Below, piece after piece: positions 11,803 through 20,390 of a stretch of 54,412 nucleotides of DNA. The notes below the pieces were generated by a model, which was given only the letters and a program-made list of their open reading frames with translations, was not told the origin of the DNA and did not search any database. The translations under genes were made by a program, and so were the position numbers. The DNA comes from Gammaproteobacteria bacterium (GTDB taxonomy: Bacteria > Pseudomonadota > Gammaproteobacteria > SZUA-152): NCBI GenBank assembly GCA_011051755.1, contig DRKN01000172.1, forward strand, positions 1 to 54,412, in the 5' to 3' direction. Positions within the stretch are counted from its first letter, which is position 1. Each line of letters opens with the position of its first letter.

Positions 11803-12849
11803 CTAATTCCGCGGATTCAAGACGTGGCCGAGTAATTTTGCCGTAACATCCACCACCGGAATGATACGGTCATACGCCATACGCGTGGGACCGATCACCC
11901 CCAACACACCCAGTACCTCGTCATCGGCGGAAGAATAGGTGGCGGTAACAACGCTGCAATTGTCGAACACCTCGTAGCCGGATTCCTGGCCGATGAAGAT
12001 CTGTACCCCCTGCGCCTGCAGGGATTTATCGAACAGATCCAGCATCGCGCGCTTCTCGTTGAAGGCCTCGAACAACTGGCGCAGGCGTGTTACATCGGCC
12101 ATCTCTTCATAACCCATCAGATTGGTCTCCCCCGCCAGCACGTAATCTTGTGTCCCGGCATCATCATCTTCGAATGCCTGCTGCGCGATTTCGATGGTTG
12201 AGCGCATCAGGCGGTCGATATGTTCACGGTCACCCTGCATTTCATCGAGCAGCTTGCGTCGCACCGTCGACAAATTCTGCCCCTCAAATTGCGTATTGAG
12301 ATAGTTAGCGACACGCTCCAGCTCCACCCGGCTGTATGATCGCGAGGTCTGGATCACCCGATTCTGCACATCACGCTCGTTGATCACCAGGATTGCCAGC
12401 ACACGGTTATCCGACAGGGGCAGGAACTCGATATGCCGCAGCGCCTCCTGTTTCTGGAACGGCAGCATCACCACTCCCGCCATGCGCGTCAGCCCGGACA
12501 ACATGGCTGAGGCATTTTCCAGCAGGGTTGAGGTCTCCACTTCGGCATCCAGCTGCTCGGCGATGGTCTGCACCTCCGGCTCGCCCAGCGGCTTGACAGA
12601 CACCAGGTTGTCGATGAACAGACGATAACCCAGCTCGGTCGGCACGCGCCCGGCGGAGGTATGCGGCGCATGCACCAAGCCCAAACGTTCAAGATCCGCC
12701 ACCACATTGCGAATAGTGGCCGGACTCAAGTCCAACCCGCTGTCCTGCGCCAGGGTCTTCGAGCCTACCGGCTGACCATCGCGGATATGGCGCTCGATCA
12801 GAGCCTTGAGGAGGTACTGGGCGCGCTCATTGATGGCAGGTTCAGTCAC
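11803..12849 (-). CDS. hrcA: heat-inducible repressor HrcA
   Basis: A 348-residue repressor of chaperone genes that binds CIRCE. It has an N-terminal winged helix (LSPATIRNVVADLERLGLVHAPHTSAGRVPT, of which PATIRN and HTSAGRVPT are the hallmarks), a GAF-like centre and a conserved tail (GVIGPTRMAYDRIIPVVD). It is the first gene of the heat-shock operon and has a CIRCE element 117 bases upstream of its start, so it probably represses its own operon. Confidence 0.97.
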   Translation of the reverse strand: MTEPAINERAQYLLKALIERHIRDGQPVGSKTLAQDSGLDLSPATIRNVVADLERLGLVHAPHTSAGRVPTELGYRLFIDNLVSVKPLGEPEVQTIAEQLDAEVETSTLLENASAMLSGLTRMAGVVMLPFQKQEALRHIEFLPLSDNRVLAILVINERDVQNRVIQTSRSYSRVELERVANYLNTQFEGQNLSTVRRKLLDEMQGDREHIDRLMRSTIEIAQQAFEDDDAGTQDYVLAGETNLMGYEEMADVTRLRQLFEAFNEKRAMLDLFDKSLQAQGVQIFIGQESGYEVFDNCSVVTATYSSADDEVLGVLGVIGPTRMAYDRIIPVVDVTAKLLGHVLNPRN

Positions 12850-12965
12850 GAGGCAGGATGATTTGACTTGGCTGGATTAACACTGGGTGAATGAGACCTG
12901 TTGCAGGGGTTTTCAAATGACGGCAAAAACTGCCCGCCTATCATCGACCCGCAAAGGCGGCTACT

Positions 12966-12992
12966 TTAGCACCCCCACGACTGGAGTGCTAA
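12966..12992 (-). promoter_or_regulatory. CIRCE operator of the hrcA-grpE-dnaK-dnaJ operon
   Basis: TTAGCACCC, nine bases, then GAGTGCTAA. This matches the HrcA operator TTAGCACTC-N9-GAGTGCTAA with one change in the left arm. It lies 117 bases upstream of hrcA. The exact 9-9-9 geometry and the neighbouring HrcA gene make the assignment strong. Confidence 0.9.
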
Positions 12993-13274
12993 GCCTCATT
13001 TTAGACCACCTCCTTATTAAGAACGGCGTGAGAGACCATTTTTGCGTGGAAATCAGGACGGCAATAACCTTGAACATCAAGGGTTTTAGCGAAGGATCTG
13101 GTCGTGAATCGCACCTGCGCAGCGCAATACTGCTGTTACTCCGGCGTCATTTTTGCCGCCTGTGTTATTGATTCCCTTAAAAGACGTAAGCGGTTATTAC
13201 CCATGTGCCGACAAGTTCTGTTGCGGACCCTGCCTAAGAAACGTAATACAACGACCAGGCTGGAAGGCCTGGGA

Positions 13275-13770
13275 TTACCGTCTTCGGAGATGATGGGGAC
13301 GGCAACCTTGTCACCGGTCTCGTTCCACATAATACGATGATGCGAAACAAACCGATACTGATCTTCCAGGATGCTCACACGAACATCCAATTCTACCGGG
13401 ACTCCCGCCTTTCCCTTGCATACCCATTCAGTGTGTTATTCGAAAATGGAGAAGGCTTTTTCGCTATGGGGGATAACCTCTCCCTTCAATACACGCCGGT
13501 CAATTTGGTCGATTCGACGCACTGCATGCTGGATATAGTGCGCTATTTTCTCTACCTGAAATATCTTGCCTAAATCATTCAACGTCTTTAGTGTTCTCTT
13601 GCTTTTTCAATCAGGCGTTCTGCTTCGAATAAATATTCTCGATAAGTTTGGTGAACCTGTTCGCACCGGGCGGCTCTTTTCTCTTCATCTTTGCAGGTGG
13701 CGTGTTTGATTTTTTGCGCTTTACGATAATACTGTTTAAATTGCTTCCGGTTAAAGTGGTATTGTCGCCA
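13275..13770 (-). pseudogene. decayed transposase, ISNCY/ISDol1-like
   Basis: Minus-strand frames read WRQYHFNRKQFKQYYRKAQK, then (other frame) IFQVEKIAHYIQHAVRRIDQ and VIPHSEKAFSIFE-stop-HTEWVCKGKAGVPVELDVRV and SILEDQYRFVSHHRIMW. The HSEKxFSIFExHTEWxxKGKAGxPVELGxxV core belongs to the ISNCY/ISDol1 transposase group. There is at least one frameshift near 13580, an in-frame TAA at 13436-13438, and the C-terminal catalytic part after VAVPIISE is missing. The first third of the protein is also absent, cut off at the L,D-transpeptidase gene. Confidence 0.65.
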
Positions 13771-13778
13771 ACCGCATT

Positions 13779-14261
13779 CTATGGCAATATTTCAATGGGC
13801 GTACCTAATTTTACCAGCGCCCATATTTCATCCATTTCAGCATTAGTCACGGCGATGCAACCGTCTGTCCAATTAAATTGTTGAGCCAACCACGACAATG
13901 CGCCCCGACCATTTTTCTGACCATGAATCATTATTTGGCCACCAGGGCTTACCCCATTGGCCCTGGCCCGGCGCCTGTCCGCTTCGTTTGGATATGAAAT
14001 ATGAATGGCCTTGTAAAATGAACTATCTGATTTTTTATAATCAAGAATATACTTTCCCTCCGGTGTTCTTTCATCCCCTTCATGTTGTTTATGACCTTTG
14101 GGGTTAGCACCAAAAACAACGTTATACTCTTTAATTCTATCCCCCTCGGACAGAAGGTACATTTTCTTTTCAGATTTATAGACGATCACATAATCGACCT
14201 CATGCGAGGCGATGTTAACACTCAAAATCATCAGGCTGAATAGTAGTAAAAAATATCTCAT
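13779..14261 (-). CDS. secreted L,D-transpeptidase (YkuD domain)
   Basis: A 160-residue protein with a short signal peptide and a YkuD catalytic domain: the HG motif in IMIHGQKNG and the nucleophile motif WTDGCIAVTNAEMDEIW with the active cysteine. YkuD enzymes cross-link peptidoglycan or attach proteins to it; small ErfK/YafK-like forms can also cleave such links. The start is taken at ATG 14261, because the longer frame begins with TTG and neither has a clear ribosome site. The gene and its neighbour are clearly lower in GC than the flanks and border an IS remnant, which suggests an accessory patch. Confidence 0.85.
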   Translation of the reverse strand: MRYFLLLFSLMILSVNIASHEVDYVIVYKSEKKMYLLSEGDRIKEYNVVFGANPKGHKQHEGDERTPEGKYILDYKKSDSSFYKAIHISYPNEADRRRARANGVSPGGQIMIHGQKNGRGALSWLAQQFNWTDGCIAVTNAEMDEIWALVKLGTPIEILP

Positions 14262-14342
14262 TTTATCAGCATACAATGCAAATTATACCGGCTATACAAT
14301 TGGCCCGGAGAATGTCTATAAATAAAGCTTACGCGGCAGTTT

Positions 14343-15182
14343 CTATTTTTTACCTGTTGCTTTTTTACTTGTTAGTATATATATAGTGACATCGGCTTCT
14401 GAATAACTTTGAGATACATAATCTTTTTCCACAGCCACGCCCATAGCGCTCAAAATCTCCAATACCGCATCAATTTTATCAGGCTCCAAGCCTGGCCTAT
14501 ACCGGATATTTACAAAATATTGCTCGCCATCATACTTTAAATTATTGACCAGCCCGCTGACAACAGAGCCAAGAGAGTAAACATCCGAACTTTTTGAGAT
14601 GCCAGCCATCAAGCCCTTAACACGAAATGCAACATTCTTCAAATCCGACACCCCAACAGGATAGTAAATACGGATATAGTTTACTTTATCACCACTATAT
14701 TTTGCGGCTTCATATTCAAGCGAGCCGGCATAAGCACTCGGGACAAGGAATGAGGTTAGGCTTATTTCCTGATTAGCATCCACCTTGCTTGAAATAGAGA
14801 ATGGCGAATTTAAAAATACCAGTGAAAAAATAGCTAGTGAACCGCTGGCTTGAAGCCATTTAATGTTGATATTCATTGACCCGGTAAATCCAGCCGAAAA
14901 TGCAGCAGCCGCCAAAGAACCTGAAAGCAATAGTATGAATTTATAGTTCTCCGGCTGATCAATATTCATTCTTTCCGCGGCAAATACTTCTACAACAAAA
15001 ATAAAAAATATCATTCCTATTCCCACTAAAAATGACACTCTAGGGTGAATAGTAAATATTTTCTCCCATTCATTAGAGATTATTTCAGAAATAGCATCTC
15101 TTTTTCCTTTCTCTTTAAGGTTTTCATCCACGGATACTTTAAAAACCTGCTCAAGGGACTGGTCTGATATTTTGTATTTCAC
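14343..15182 (-). CDS. unknown low-GC membrane protein
   Basis: A 279-residue protein not recognised. A GTG start at 15182 is preferred (AAGGGA about nine bases upstream) over a longer TTG frame. After a polar N-terminus come three hydrophobic segments: VSFLVGIGMIFFIFVVEVFA, ILLLSGSLAAAAFSAGF and SLAIFSLVFLNSPF. A soluble C-terminal part follows, with YIRIYYPVGVSDLK and YFVNIRYRPGLEPDKIDAVL, ending KKATGKK. The C-terminal part looks like an alpha/beta domain, perhaps periplasmic. The codons are AT-rich, unlike the flanking genes. It lies 81 bases upstream of the L,D-transpeptidase on the same strand, so the two may be co-transcribed. Confidence 0.6.
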   Translation of the reverse strand: MKYKISDQSLEQVFKVSVDENLKEKGKRDAISEIISNEWEKIFTIHPRVSFLVGIGMIFFIFVVEVFAAERMNIDQPENYKFILLLSGSLAAAAFSAGFTGSMNINIKWLQASGSLAIFSLVFLNSPFSISSKVDANQEISLTSFLVPSAYAGSLEYEAAKYSGDKVNYIRIYYPVGVSDLKNVAFRVKGLMAGISKSSDVYSLGSVVSGLVNNLKYDGEQYFVNIRYRPGLEPDKIDAVLEILSAMGVAVEKDYVSQSYSEADVTIYILTSKKATGKK

Positions 15183-15670
15183 GTTTCCATTCCCTTGTAA
15201 TTTGTTGCCATTCTGTAATTGGCGCCAGATTACAATATTATTTAATATATTTAACAAGGGATAGCAAACAGCGCCTCATCCTCAAGAGGTATTATCGAAG
15301 TGGATGAGTAATTTTTTGGGCGGGACTTTAACCCGTCAGACATGCAACCGATGACGGCGTTCGACCTGCCTCTGCCATCCAGTCGCCTTTTGATTTTTTC
15401 GCCGATACCGCGCGATTGTCCGATTCGGCCCATTACAACTGAATCTCAGCTACTTCCATGCTTGTCGTGCGCCCATTAAGACGCAGAATCATTAGGATAT
15501 CAAGAGGGAGGGGGGAGCATGGTAATAGGCCACAAAAATGCACCGTTGTCTGCCCAAACAAGCACATGGATACCCCCTCTCCCGAAACGGGGGGCGTTCA
15601 GATTGGGGAATGGTGGCTCGCTCTGCGTGCGGGCAAATCGTGCGCTAGTAAATACACACCACCGTTGCGC
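15183..15670. other. intergenic stretch without a recognisable gene
   Basis: A 60-residue minus-strand frame (15251-15433) shows no domain or ribosome site. The right half contains a GGGGAATGGTGGCTCGCTCTG word of the kind found in dispersed repeats. No promoter or RNA gene is recognised. Confidence 0.5.
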
Positions 15671-16183
15671 TCACTGCCGAAGCAGCCCTTCCATCTGTTG
15701 GAAGACCGACTCACTGGCCCACTCTTTACTGCCCAGCACGCGGTCGACAATGCGCCCCTGGCGGTCAATGAGGAAACTCACGGGAATACCGGAAACTTGA
15801 TACCGGTCGCTGGCCAGACTAGCGGCATCAAGCAGGATGGGAAAGGTCAGGTTGAGGCGGCCTACGAAATTCCTGATGCGTGATTCACCACCGTTGTCGG
15901 TGGATACGGCGAGGATCACCAGCCCCTGCTTGCGGTAGGTCTGCCAGAGTTTTTCCATGCTCGGCATTTCCTTGCGGCAGGGTGCGCACCAGGTGGCCCA
16001 GAAGTTGAGCAACACGACCTTGCCATGATAGTCGGACAGACTGACATGCTCGCCCTGCAGGTTTTTCAGGCGGAACCCGGGCGCGGGCGGCTTTTCGGCG
16101 GGATCCAGACTTTTGGCCTGTGCGGGCAGTGCTGACGCCAAAGACAGCAGCAGATATAACAAAAAATACCTCACCTTGGGCAC
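15671..16183 (-). CDS. TlpA-like periplasmic thiol-disulfide protein
   Basis: A 170-residue protein with a signal peptide (LLLSLASALPAQAKS) and a thioredoxin fold: FWATWCAPCRKEMPSMEKL holds the CxxC pair, followed by VSTDNGG and the cis-proline region VSGIPVSFLIDRQG. TlpA/ResA-type proteins reduce cysteines in the periplasm, often for cytochrome c or copper-site assembly. The start is GTG at 16183. It is the last gene of a five-gene cassette, 21 bases behind the cytochrome c gene. Confidence 0.9.
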   Translation of the reverse strand: MPKVRYFLLYLLLSLASALPAQAKSLDPAEKPPAPGFRLKNLQGEHVSLSDYHGKVVLLNFWATWCAPCRKEMPSMEKLWQTYRKQGLVILAVSTDNGGESRIRNFVGRLNLTFPILLDAASLASDRYQVSGIPVSFLIDRQGRIVDRVLGSKEWASESVFQQMEGLLRQ

Positions 16184-16204
16184 CTCTGCCGGATTGTCCC
16201 CACC

Positions 16205-16486
16205 CTACTCCGACGGTGAGGATAGATAGGCATGTACCTGGCTGAATTCTTCTTCATCCAGCGCTGGCATGCCAGCCTGTTGCATGCGTTTCTGCATCAA
16301 TTCTAGCAGGCGCTGCCATTTGCTCGGCGTCAGCATATCAGGCTCGGGCAGCTGGTGGCAGGCCACACAACGTGCCTCGAACAGCGCTTTGCCCTGCACC
16401 TGCTGTTCGCTGAGCCCACCGTCAGCAGCCGGTAGTGTACCGGCTGCGCCAGTCATCAGCAAAATCCCCAGCAATACGTGCCTCAT
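16205..16486 (-). CDS. small c-type cytochrome
   Basis: A 93-residue exported protein with one heme site, CVACH, following a signal peptide (LGILLMTGAAGTLPAADG). MLTPSKWQRLLELMQKRM and MPALDEEEFSQVHAYL resemble small sulfite/green-cytochrome-like c domains in which a C-terminal helix packs on the heme. The axial Met is probably one of those before or in QQAGMPALD. Its ATG overlaps the end of the lipoprotein redoxin gene by four bases (ATGA), which implies coupled translation. Confidence 0.85.
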   Translation of the reverse strand: MRHVLLGILLMTGAAGTLPAADGGLSEQQVQGKALFEARCVACHQLPEPDMLTPSKWQRLLELMQKRMQQAGMPALDEEEFSQVHAYLSSPSE

Positions 16487-17031
16487 GGCAAAGCCTCCAG
16501 AGTGGCGCGCAGTTTATTGCCGTCGAGATAGTCTTCGTTCATGCGCACGATCCGTCCACCGGCATCGATCACCACAGTACTGCCCATGGTGGCCTGATAA
16601 CGCTTGGTGAAACTGTCGCTGGTGGGCACCAGTACGGTGAAGTCGGTGTAACCACTGGCGACCTGGTTGCTGCGGCTGAGGGGCACCGATCCACTGACGT
16701 AATCGACGAGGAAAAAACGCACAGTGGGAAAGTCCGGCACGATGTGCTGACGCATGTGGTTAGCATGGGTATCGCAAATGGGACACCACATGTTGAAATA
16801 AAGCACCACGGCACGGGCGCCGCCCAGTTCAGTGGACAGGGTATACGGCGTATACAGGGTGTCATCGAGGGTGAAGTCGGGGGCGATCTGGCCCACCTGC
16901 GCACCGACGCTGCCGAACACCACCTCGGGGCGTTTATCCTCGCCGGAGGGGGTAAGGTCATCCATCACGTCATCACAGCCAGCCAGCAGCACCAGCGCAA
17001 CCATCATCAATAGCCGTCTAGCGAAGAACAT
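16483..17031 (-). CDS. lipoprotein redoxin with a CPIC motif
   Basis: A 182-residue lipoprotein (lipobox LLAGC) with a peroxiredoxin/TlpA-like fold. APDFTLDD is the usual redoxin entry, FNMWCPICDTHANHMRQH holds the CxxC pair and two His, and GSTVVIDAGGRIVR is the cis-proline region (here Ser-Thr instead of Pro). CPxxC with nearby His recalls SCO-type copper proteins, but the SCO CPxVC spacing and distal His are not clearly met, so thiol-disulfide exchange is the safer reading. The ATG has GAGGTGAG just upstream and overlaps the barrel gene by 14 bases. Confidence 0.75.
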   Translation of the reverse strand: MFFARRLLMMVALVLLAGCDDVMDDLTPSGEDKRPEVVFGSVGAQVGQIAPDFTLDDTLYTPYTLSTELGGARAVVLYFNMWCPICDTHANHMRQHIVPDFPTVRFFLVDYVSGSVPLSRSNQVASGYTDFTVLVPTSDSFTKRYQATMGSTVVIDAGGRIVRMNEDYLDGNKLRATLEALP

Positions 17032-18004
17032 GACTCACCTCGAAGCTCAGGACGTTGGTGACGGGAAAATTCTCGCCCCAGTCGTTTCTGGGCACGGCAT
17101 GGCTGAGGGTGCCCTTGAAAATCCAGTCGCGATCCATGGTGGACCAGGCGACGGTGCCGGCGAGGGAGTTCTTTTCCATGCGGGTACTGGGATCGGGGCG
17201 GCCATCGATACGGCCATCATCTTCTTGCAGATGTGAGAAGGCCAGGGTAAAGGTCAGCGTGTCCATGGATTCGAGGAAATAGGTATACCCCCCGGAAAGG
17301 GTGGCCAGCATGCGGTCACCCAGTTGGCGCCGGGTCGGTTCGACGTAGTTGCCGTAGTCACGATTGACGTTGCGTTCGAGGTATTTTCCGTAAGACAACA
17401 ACAGCAAAGCGTTCCACGGGTAGATGGTTTTTTCCACCAGCAGGTTGGCGTCCAGCCGATAGAAACCCCGGCCGGTGATGTCGAAACTGTTGGCCACATT
17501 GTCGAAACGGGAGATGCCGGTGGGTACGGTGAGCGAGCCACCCAGATAGACCGCCGGTTTCAGGTCGGCCCACTGGCGCACCTTCCACACACAGGTGATT
17601 TTGTCGAAGGTTTCGTACCAGAGATTGAGGGTGGTGTCCCCCAGGCCCCGGGTATTGGATATCAGGCCGGTGTAGTCATTATTGTTCCACACGTAGGGCA
17701 GGATCACGCTGCCCTGCCAACGTGAAGCAAACCGGTGAGCATAGCCCAGATTGATGCGGTACTGGTTGAGATCCGAGTCCTTGGGATCCGGGCGATAGTC
17801 GCCCTGCGAATTCCAGAAGCCATTGTAATTTTCCATGTCCACGGACAAATTCATCACCGCGCGCGAAAACTTGGGCATGATCAGCGACGAGGACGAGCCG
17901 CCACCACAACAGGAGGCGGCCCATGACTCCGGGGACGTGAATGAGGAACCACAGGCGATCCCGGCCAGCAGGATCGCCCGGAGGCTGAAACGGAGTGCGA
18001 CCAT
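17018..18004 (-). CDS. predicted outer-membrane beta-barrel with SCCGGG motif
   Basis: A 328-residue protein with a signal peptide and, right after cleavage, a short Cys/Gly/Ser motif, ASCCGGGSSSS. The rest alternates strands typical of an outer-membrane barrel (INLGYAHRFASRWQGSVILPY, TTLNLWYETF, DANLLVEKTIYPWNALLLLSYG) and ends in FEVSHVLR rather than the usual terminal Phe. The vicinal Cys pair could bind a metal or be a substrate of the two redoxins in the same operon. Its ATG overlaps the stop of the upstream lipoprotein gene (TGATG). Confidence 0.65.
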   Translation of the reverse strand: MVALRFSLRAILLAGIACGSSFTSPESWAASCCGGGSSSSLIMPKFSRAVMNLSVDMENYNGFWNSQGDYRPDPKDSDLNQYRINLGYAHRFASRWQGSVILPYVWNNNDYTGLISNTRGLGDTTLNLWYETFDKITCVWKVRQWADLKPAVYLGGSLTVPTGISRFDNVANSFDITGRGFYRLDANLLVEKTIYPWNALLLLSYGKYLERNVNRDYGNYVEPTRRQLGDRMLATLSGGYTYFLESMDTLTFTLAFSHLQEDDGRIDGRPDPSTRMEKNSLAGTVAWSTMDRDWIFKGTLSHAVPRNDWGENFPVTNVLSFEVSHVLR

Positions 18005-18912
18005 CAGGGCGTGACGGTGAAGGTCTGGTAGTCCTGGCCGGCACCAGTGCCGTCAAGGGTTTTGGTCTCACTATTAACTGTCAGGCGTACCCGCAGGGTA
18101 TTGGCCATGCCAGCAGTGAGCCCCAGCCCACTGATACGCCAATGCCCCTGTCCCTCATCGTTGGCGGCAAGCCAGGTAGTGCCATCATCACTGGAGGCCT
18201 CAACGGCCATGCTGGCCACCGTCAATTCGTAGGCGGTACCGCTGTTGAAGGTCTGATTCAGGTAGGCGGCAGGGAAACCCATCATGCTCTCACGTGCGGC
18301 GATGAACAGACCAAAGCTGTCCGTGCTGGCCATGCCATCTTTAAACAAATAGTAAGTACGCGGCTCATCGGAGCCCGTCATACCCGGTATCAGGTCGGAT
18401 ACACCCTTCAGCTTGGCCATCACGGTATCGCCCATGGTCATCATCACCTTGGGGGAAAAACTGACGGACTCACCGCCAATGACAGCGGTCAGCGCCCAGT
18501 CACCCATGGCCACGCCGTTCATTTCCGAGGCCATGACGTAATAGATGGTGCAGAGATAATCGCCGGCGGTGGTCGCCGATTCGATGCAGTCCTCGTCGGG
18601 CGTGGCGTGATTCATGCCGCCCACCATGTGCATCACGGGTACAAGATTAACCGTCAGCCCCGTCGCCGGCGTATTGTCGGCACGCTTGTCGATGTGCAGG
18701 GTAAAGGTGTTCTTGCCGACCTGTTCAGCCATCGCGCCGCCTGGAATGTATTCCACGCAATAGCTGTCGCTGGCCTTTTCACCACTGTCGCAGGCTGTAG
18801 GGTCATCATCATTATTGGAGGAGGCGCAGGCCGCCAGCCCTAGAAGCAATGGAATCAGACTCAGTTTCAGGTAGGCCTCAGTGCGGGCCGATACAACAGA
18901 CAGACACTTCAT
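18004..18912 (-). CDS. Met/His-rich lipoprotein of unknown function
   Basis: A 302-residue lipoprotein (lipobox GLAAC) heading the cassette. The mature part has a FixH/YtkA-like beta-sandwich feel, with TLHIDKRADNTPATGLTVNL and a Met/His cluster, VMHMVGGMNHATP; more Met-rich stretches follow (MMTMGDTVM, IPGMTG). Such clusters are typical of periplasmic copper ligands, but copper binding here is an inference. Four cysteines besides the lipid Cys may form disulfides. GCGAGG precedes the ATG. The gene is divergent from regB, 182 bases away. Confidence 0.6.
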   Translation of the reverse strand: MKCLSVVSARTEAYLKLSLIPLLLGLAACASSNNDDDPTACDSGEKASDSYCVEYIPGGAMAEQVGKNTFTLHIDKRADNTPATGLTVNLVPVMHMVGGMNHATPDEDCIESATTAGDYLCTIYYVMASEMNGVAMGDWALTAVIGGESVSFSPKVMMTMGDTVMAKLKGVSDLIPGMTGSDEPRTYYLFKDGMASTDSFGLFIAARESMMGFPAAYLNQTFNSGTAYELTVASMAVEASSDDGTTWLAANDEGQGHWRISGLGLTAGMANTLRVRLTVNSETKTLDGTGAGQDYQTFTVTP

Positions 18913-18983
18913 GATGAATCCTCGCTCGGATTTTATGACCGGTAACGAGGTTTATCCTAGCGAGCCACCCACGGCTCGGGAAT

Positions 18984-18998
18984 GTGACAAAGTGTCGC
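18984..18998. promoter_or_regulatory. possible RegA-type binding site in the divergent promoter region
   Basis: GTGAC-N5-GTCGC lies between the lipoprotein gene and regB. RegA/PrrA sites are loose pairs of GCG-rich half sites ending in CGC with a variable gap; this fits only in part. Position and geometry are suggestive, no more. Confidence 0.25.
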
Positions 18999-19094
18999 AG
19001 GGCGCTGACAGTGCTCAGGCATTGCCGGATAATGTCAGAGAACCTCTGGCCGGCTGGAAACGTCAGGGACACCGACCGCAACCGATACCGATCC

Positions 19095-20390
19095 ATGTTG
19101 ACTGCCAATAATCGCTACGCCTCCACGCAACACAACCTACGCCGTATCGCCGGACTGCGCACCATCAGTATCAGCATGCAGATATTGCTCATCGGTATCG
19201 GTCAACTGTGGCTCGGTCTGCCCCTGCCGCTACTGCCGCTGGCCCTCATCCTGCTCGCCCACAGTCTCTGGAATCTGTTCACCTGGTGGCGTGCGCGCCA
19301 GCCACGGCCGGTGTCCGATGGTGAGTTCTTTTTCCAACTGGTCACCGACGCCCTCGCCTTCAGCGCTCTTCTCTATTGCACTGGCGGCGCCACCAATCCC
19401 TTTGCCTGGTTCTATCTGCTGCCGCTGATGATCGCCGCCACCGTACTGCCAACCACCCATGTCTGGGCCATGGCCGGGCTCACCGTGACCTGTTACTCGC
19501 TGCTGATGTTTTTTTACATTCCCTTGCAGCCGGCCGGCGCCCTGTCGCACATGCAGCACGACAGCGGTTTCACCCAACACGTCTTCGGCATGTGGTTCGG
19601 CTTCGTACTCAGCGCCGTACTGGTGTCCTATTTCGTCACCAATATGGCTCGCACCCTGCGCGACCGCGACCGCGTATTGGCGGAGGCCCGCGAACAGGCC
19701 CTGCGTGACGAACGCCTGGTCGCTCTCGGCACTCTTGCCGCCGGTGCCGCACATGAACTGGGCACCCCACTGGGCACCATTGCCCTGGTGGTCGATGACC
19801 TGCTGCTGGATCTCGGTCATAAAAAACTGATGGCAAAAGACAGAGAACAAATCGAACAGCTACAACTGATTCGCGAACAGATCGACCGCTGCAAAGACGC
19901 ACTCTCGGTCATCTCCGCCTCCGCCGGCCAACAACGTGCCGACGAGGGACAATCGCTGCCGGTGGATCGCTACCTGCGCCAGCTCGCGGAGCAGTGGCAG
20001 GTGGAACGGCCCGGCGTCTCCTTCACCCAGCAACTGCAAGGTTCGCAGCCTGCCCCGTCCATGCTGGCCGACCGAGCCCTCAACCAGGCCCTGACCAACA
20101 TTCTCAACAATGCCGCCGATGTCTCACCCGACAGCGTCGAACTACAGGCCAGCTGGAATGCACAGAACCTGGACATCCACATCCTCGACCGTGGTCCCGG
20201 CATCAGCGAGGCCGCCGTCTCGGCCGCTGGCAAAACCCAGTTCAGCAGCAAAAAACAGGGCCTGGGTGTCGGCCTGTTCCTCGCCCATGCCGTCGTCGAA
20301 CGCCTCGGCGGCCACGTCAGCCATCGCCGTCGCGAGACCGGTGGCACCTGCACCTGCATCAACCTGCCCCTGATTGGAGTCCGCCCATGA
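19095..20390 (+). CDS. regB: RegB/PrrB-type redox sensor histidine kinase
   Basis: A 431-residue membrane kinase. Six hydrophobic segments occupy the first 180 residues and contain CTGGATNPFAWFYLL, the GGxxNPF quinone-binding motif of RegB. The H-box LGTLAAGAAHELGTPLGTIA has the phospho-His, DRCKDALSVIS carries the cysteine that corresponds to the redox-active Cys of RegB, and the N, G1 and G2 boxes follow (ALTNILNNAADVS, ILDRGPGIS, GLGVGLFLAHA). In Rhodobacter relatives this kinase reads quinone/redox state. The start is uncertain: in-frame ATGs also occur at 18984 and 19032. The stop overlaps regA (ATGA). Confidence 0.88.
   Translation: MLTANNRYASTQHNLRRIAGLRTISISMQILLIGIGQLWLGLPLPLLPLALILLAHSLWNLFTWWRARQPRPVSDGEFFFQLVTDALAFSALLYCTGGATNPFAWFYLLPLMIAATVLPTTHVWAMAGLTVTCYSLLMFFYIPLQPAGALSHMQHDSGFTQHVFGMWFGFVLSAVLVSYFVTNMARTLRDRDRVLAEAREQALRDERLVALGTLAAGAAHELGTPLGTIALVVDDLLLDLGHKKLMAKDREQIEQLQLIREQIDRCKDALSVISASAGQQRADEGQSLPVDRYLRQLAEQWQVERPGVSFTQQLQGSQPAPSMLADRALNQALTNILNNAADVSPDSVELQASWNAQNLDIHILDRGPGISEAAVSAAGKTQFSSKKQGLGVGLFLAHAVVERLGGHVSHRRRETGGTCTCINLPLIGVRP

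Noticed and set aside
15251-15433. 60-residue minus-strand ORF
   Set aside because: No ribosome site, no known motif; lies in a repeat-bearing gap.
16483-17031. SCO1/SenC copper chaperone
   Set aside because: CPIC lies near two His but the SCO motif CPxVC and the distal His are not clearly present; called a lipoprotein redoxin instead.
19994-20386. N-terminal extension of regA
   Set aside because: The frame is open upstream but overlaps regB and has a biased composition; the regA start at 20387 overlaps the regB stop and matches the family.
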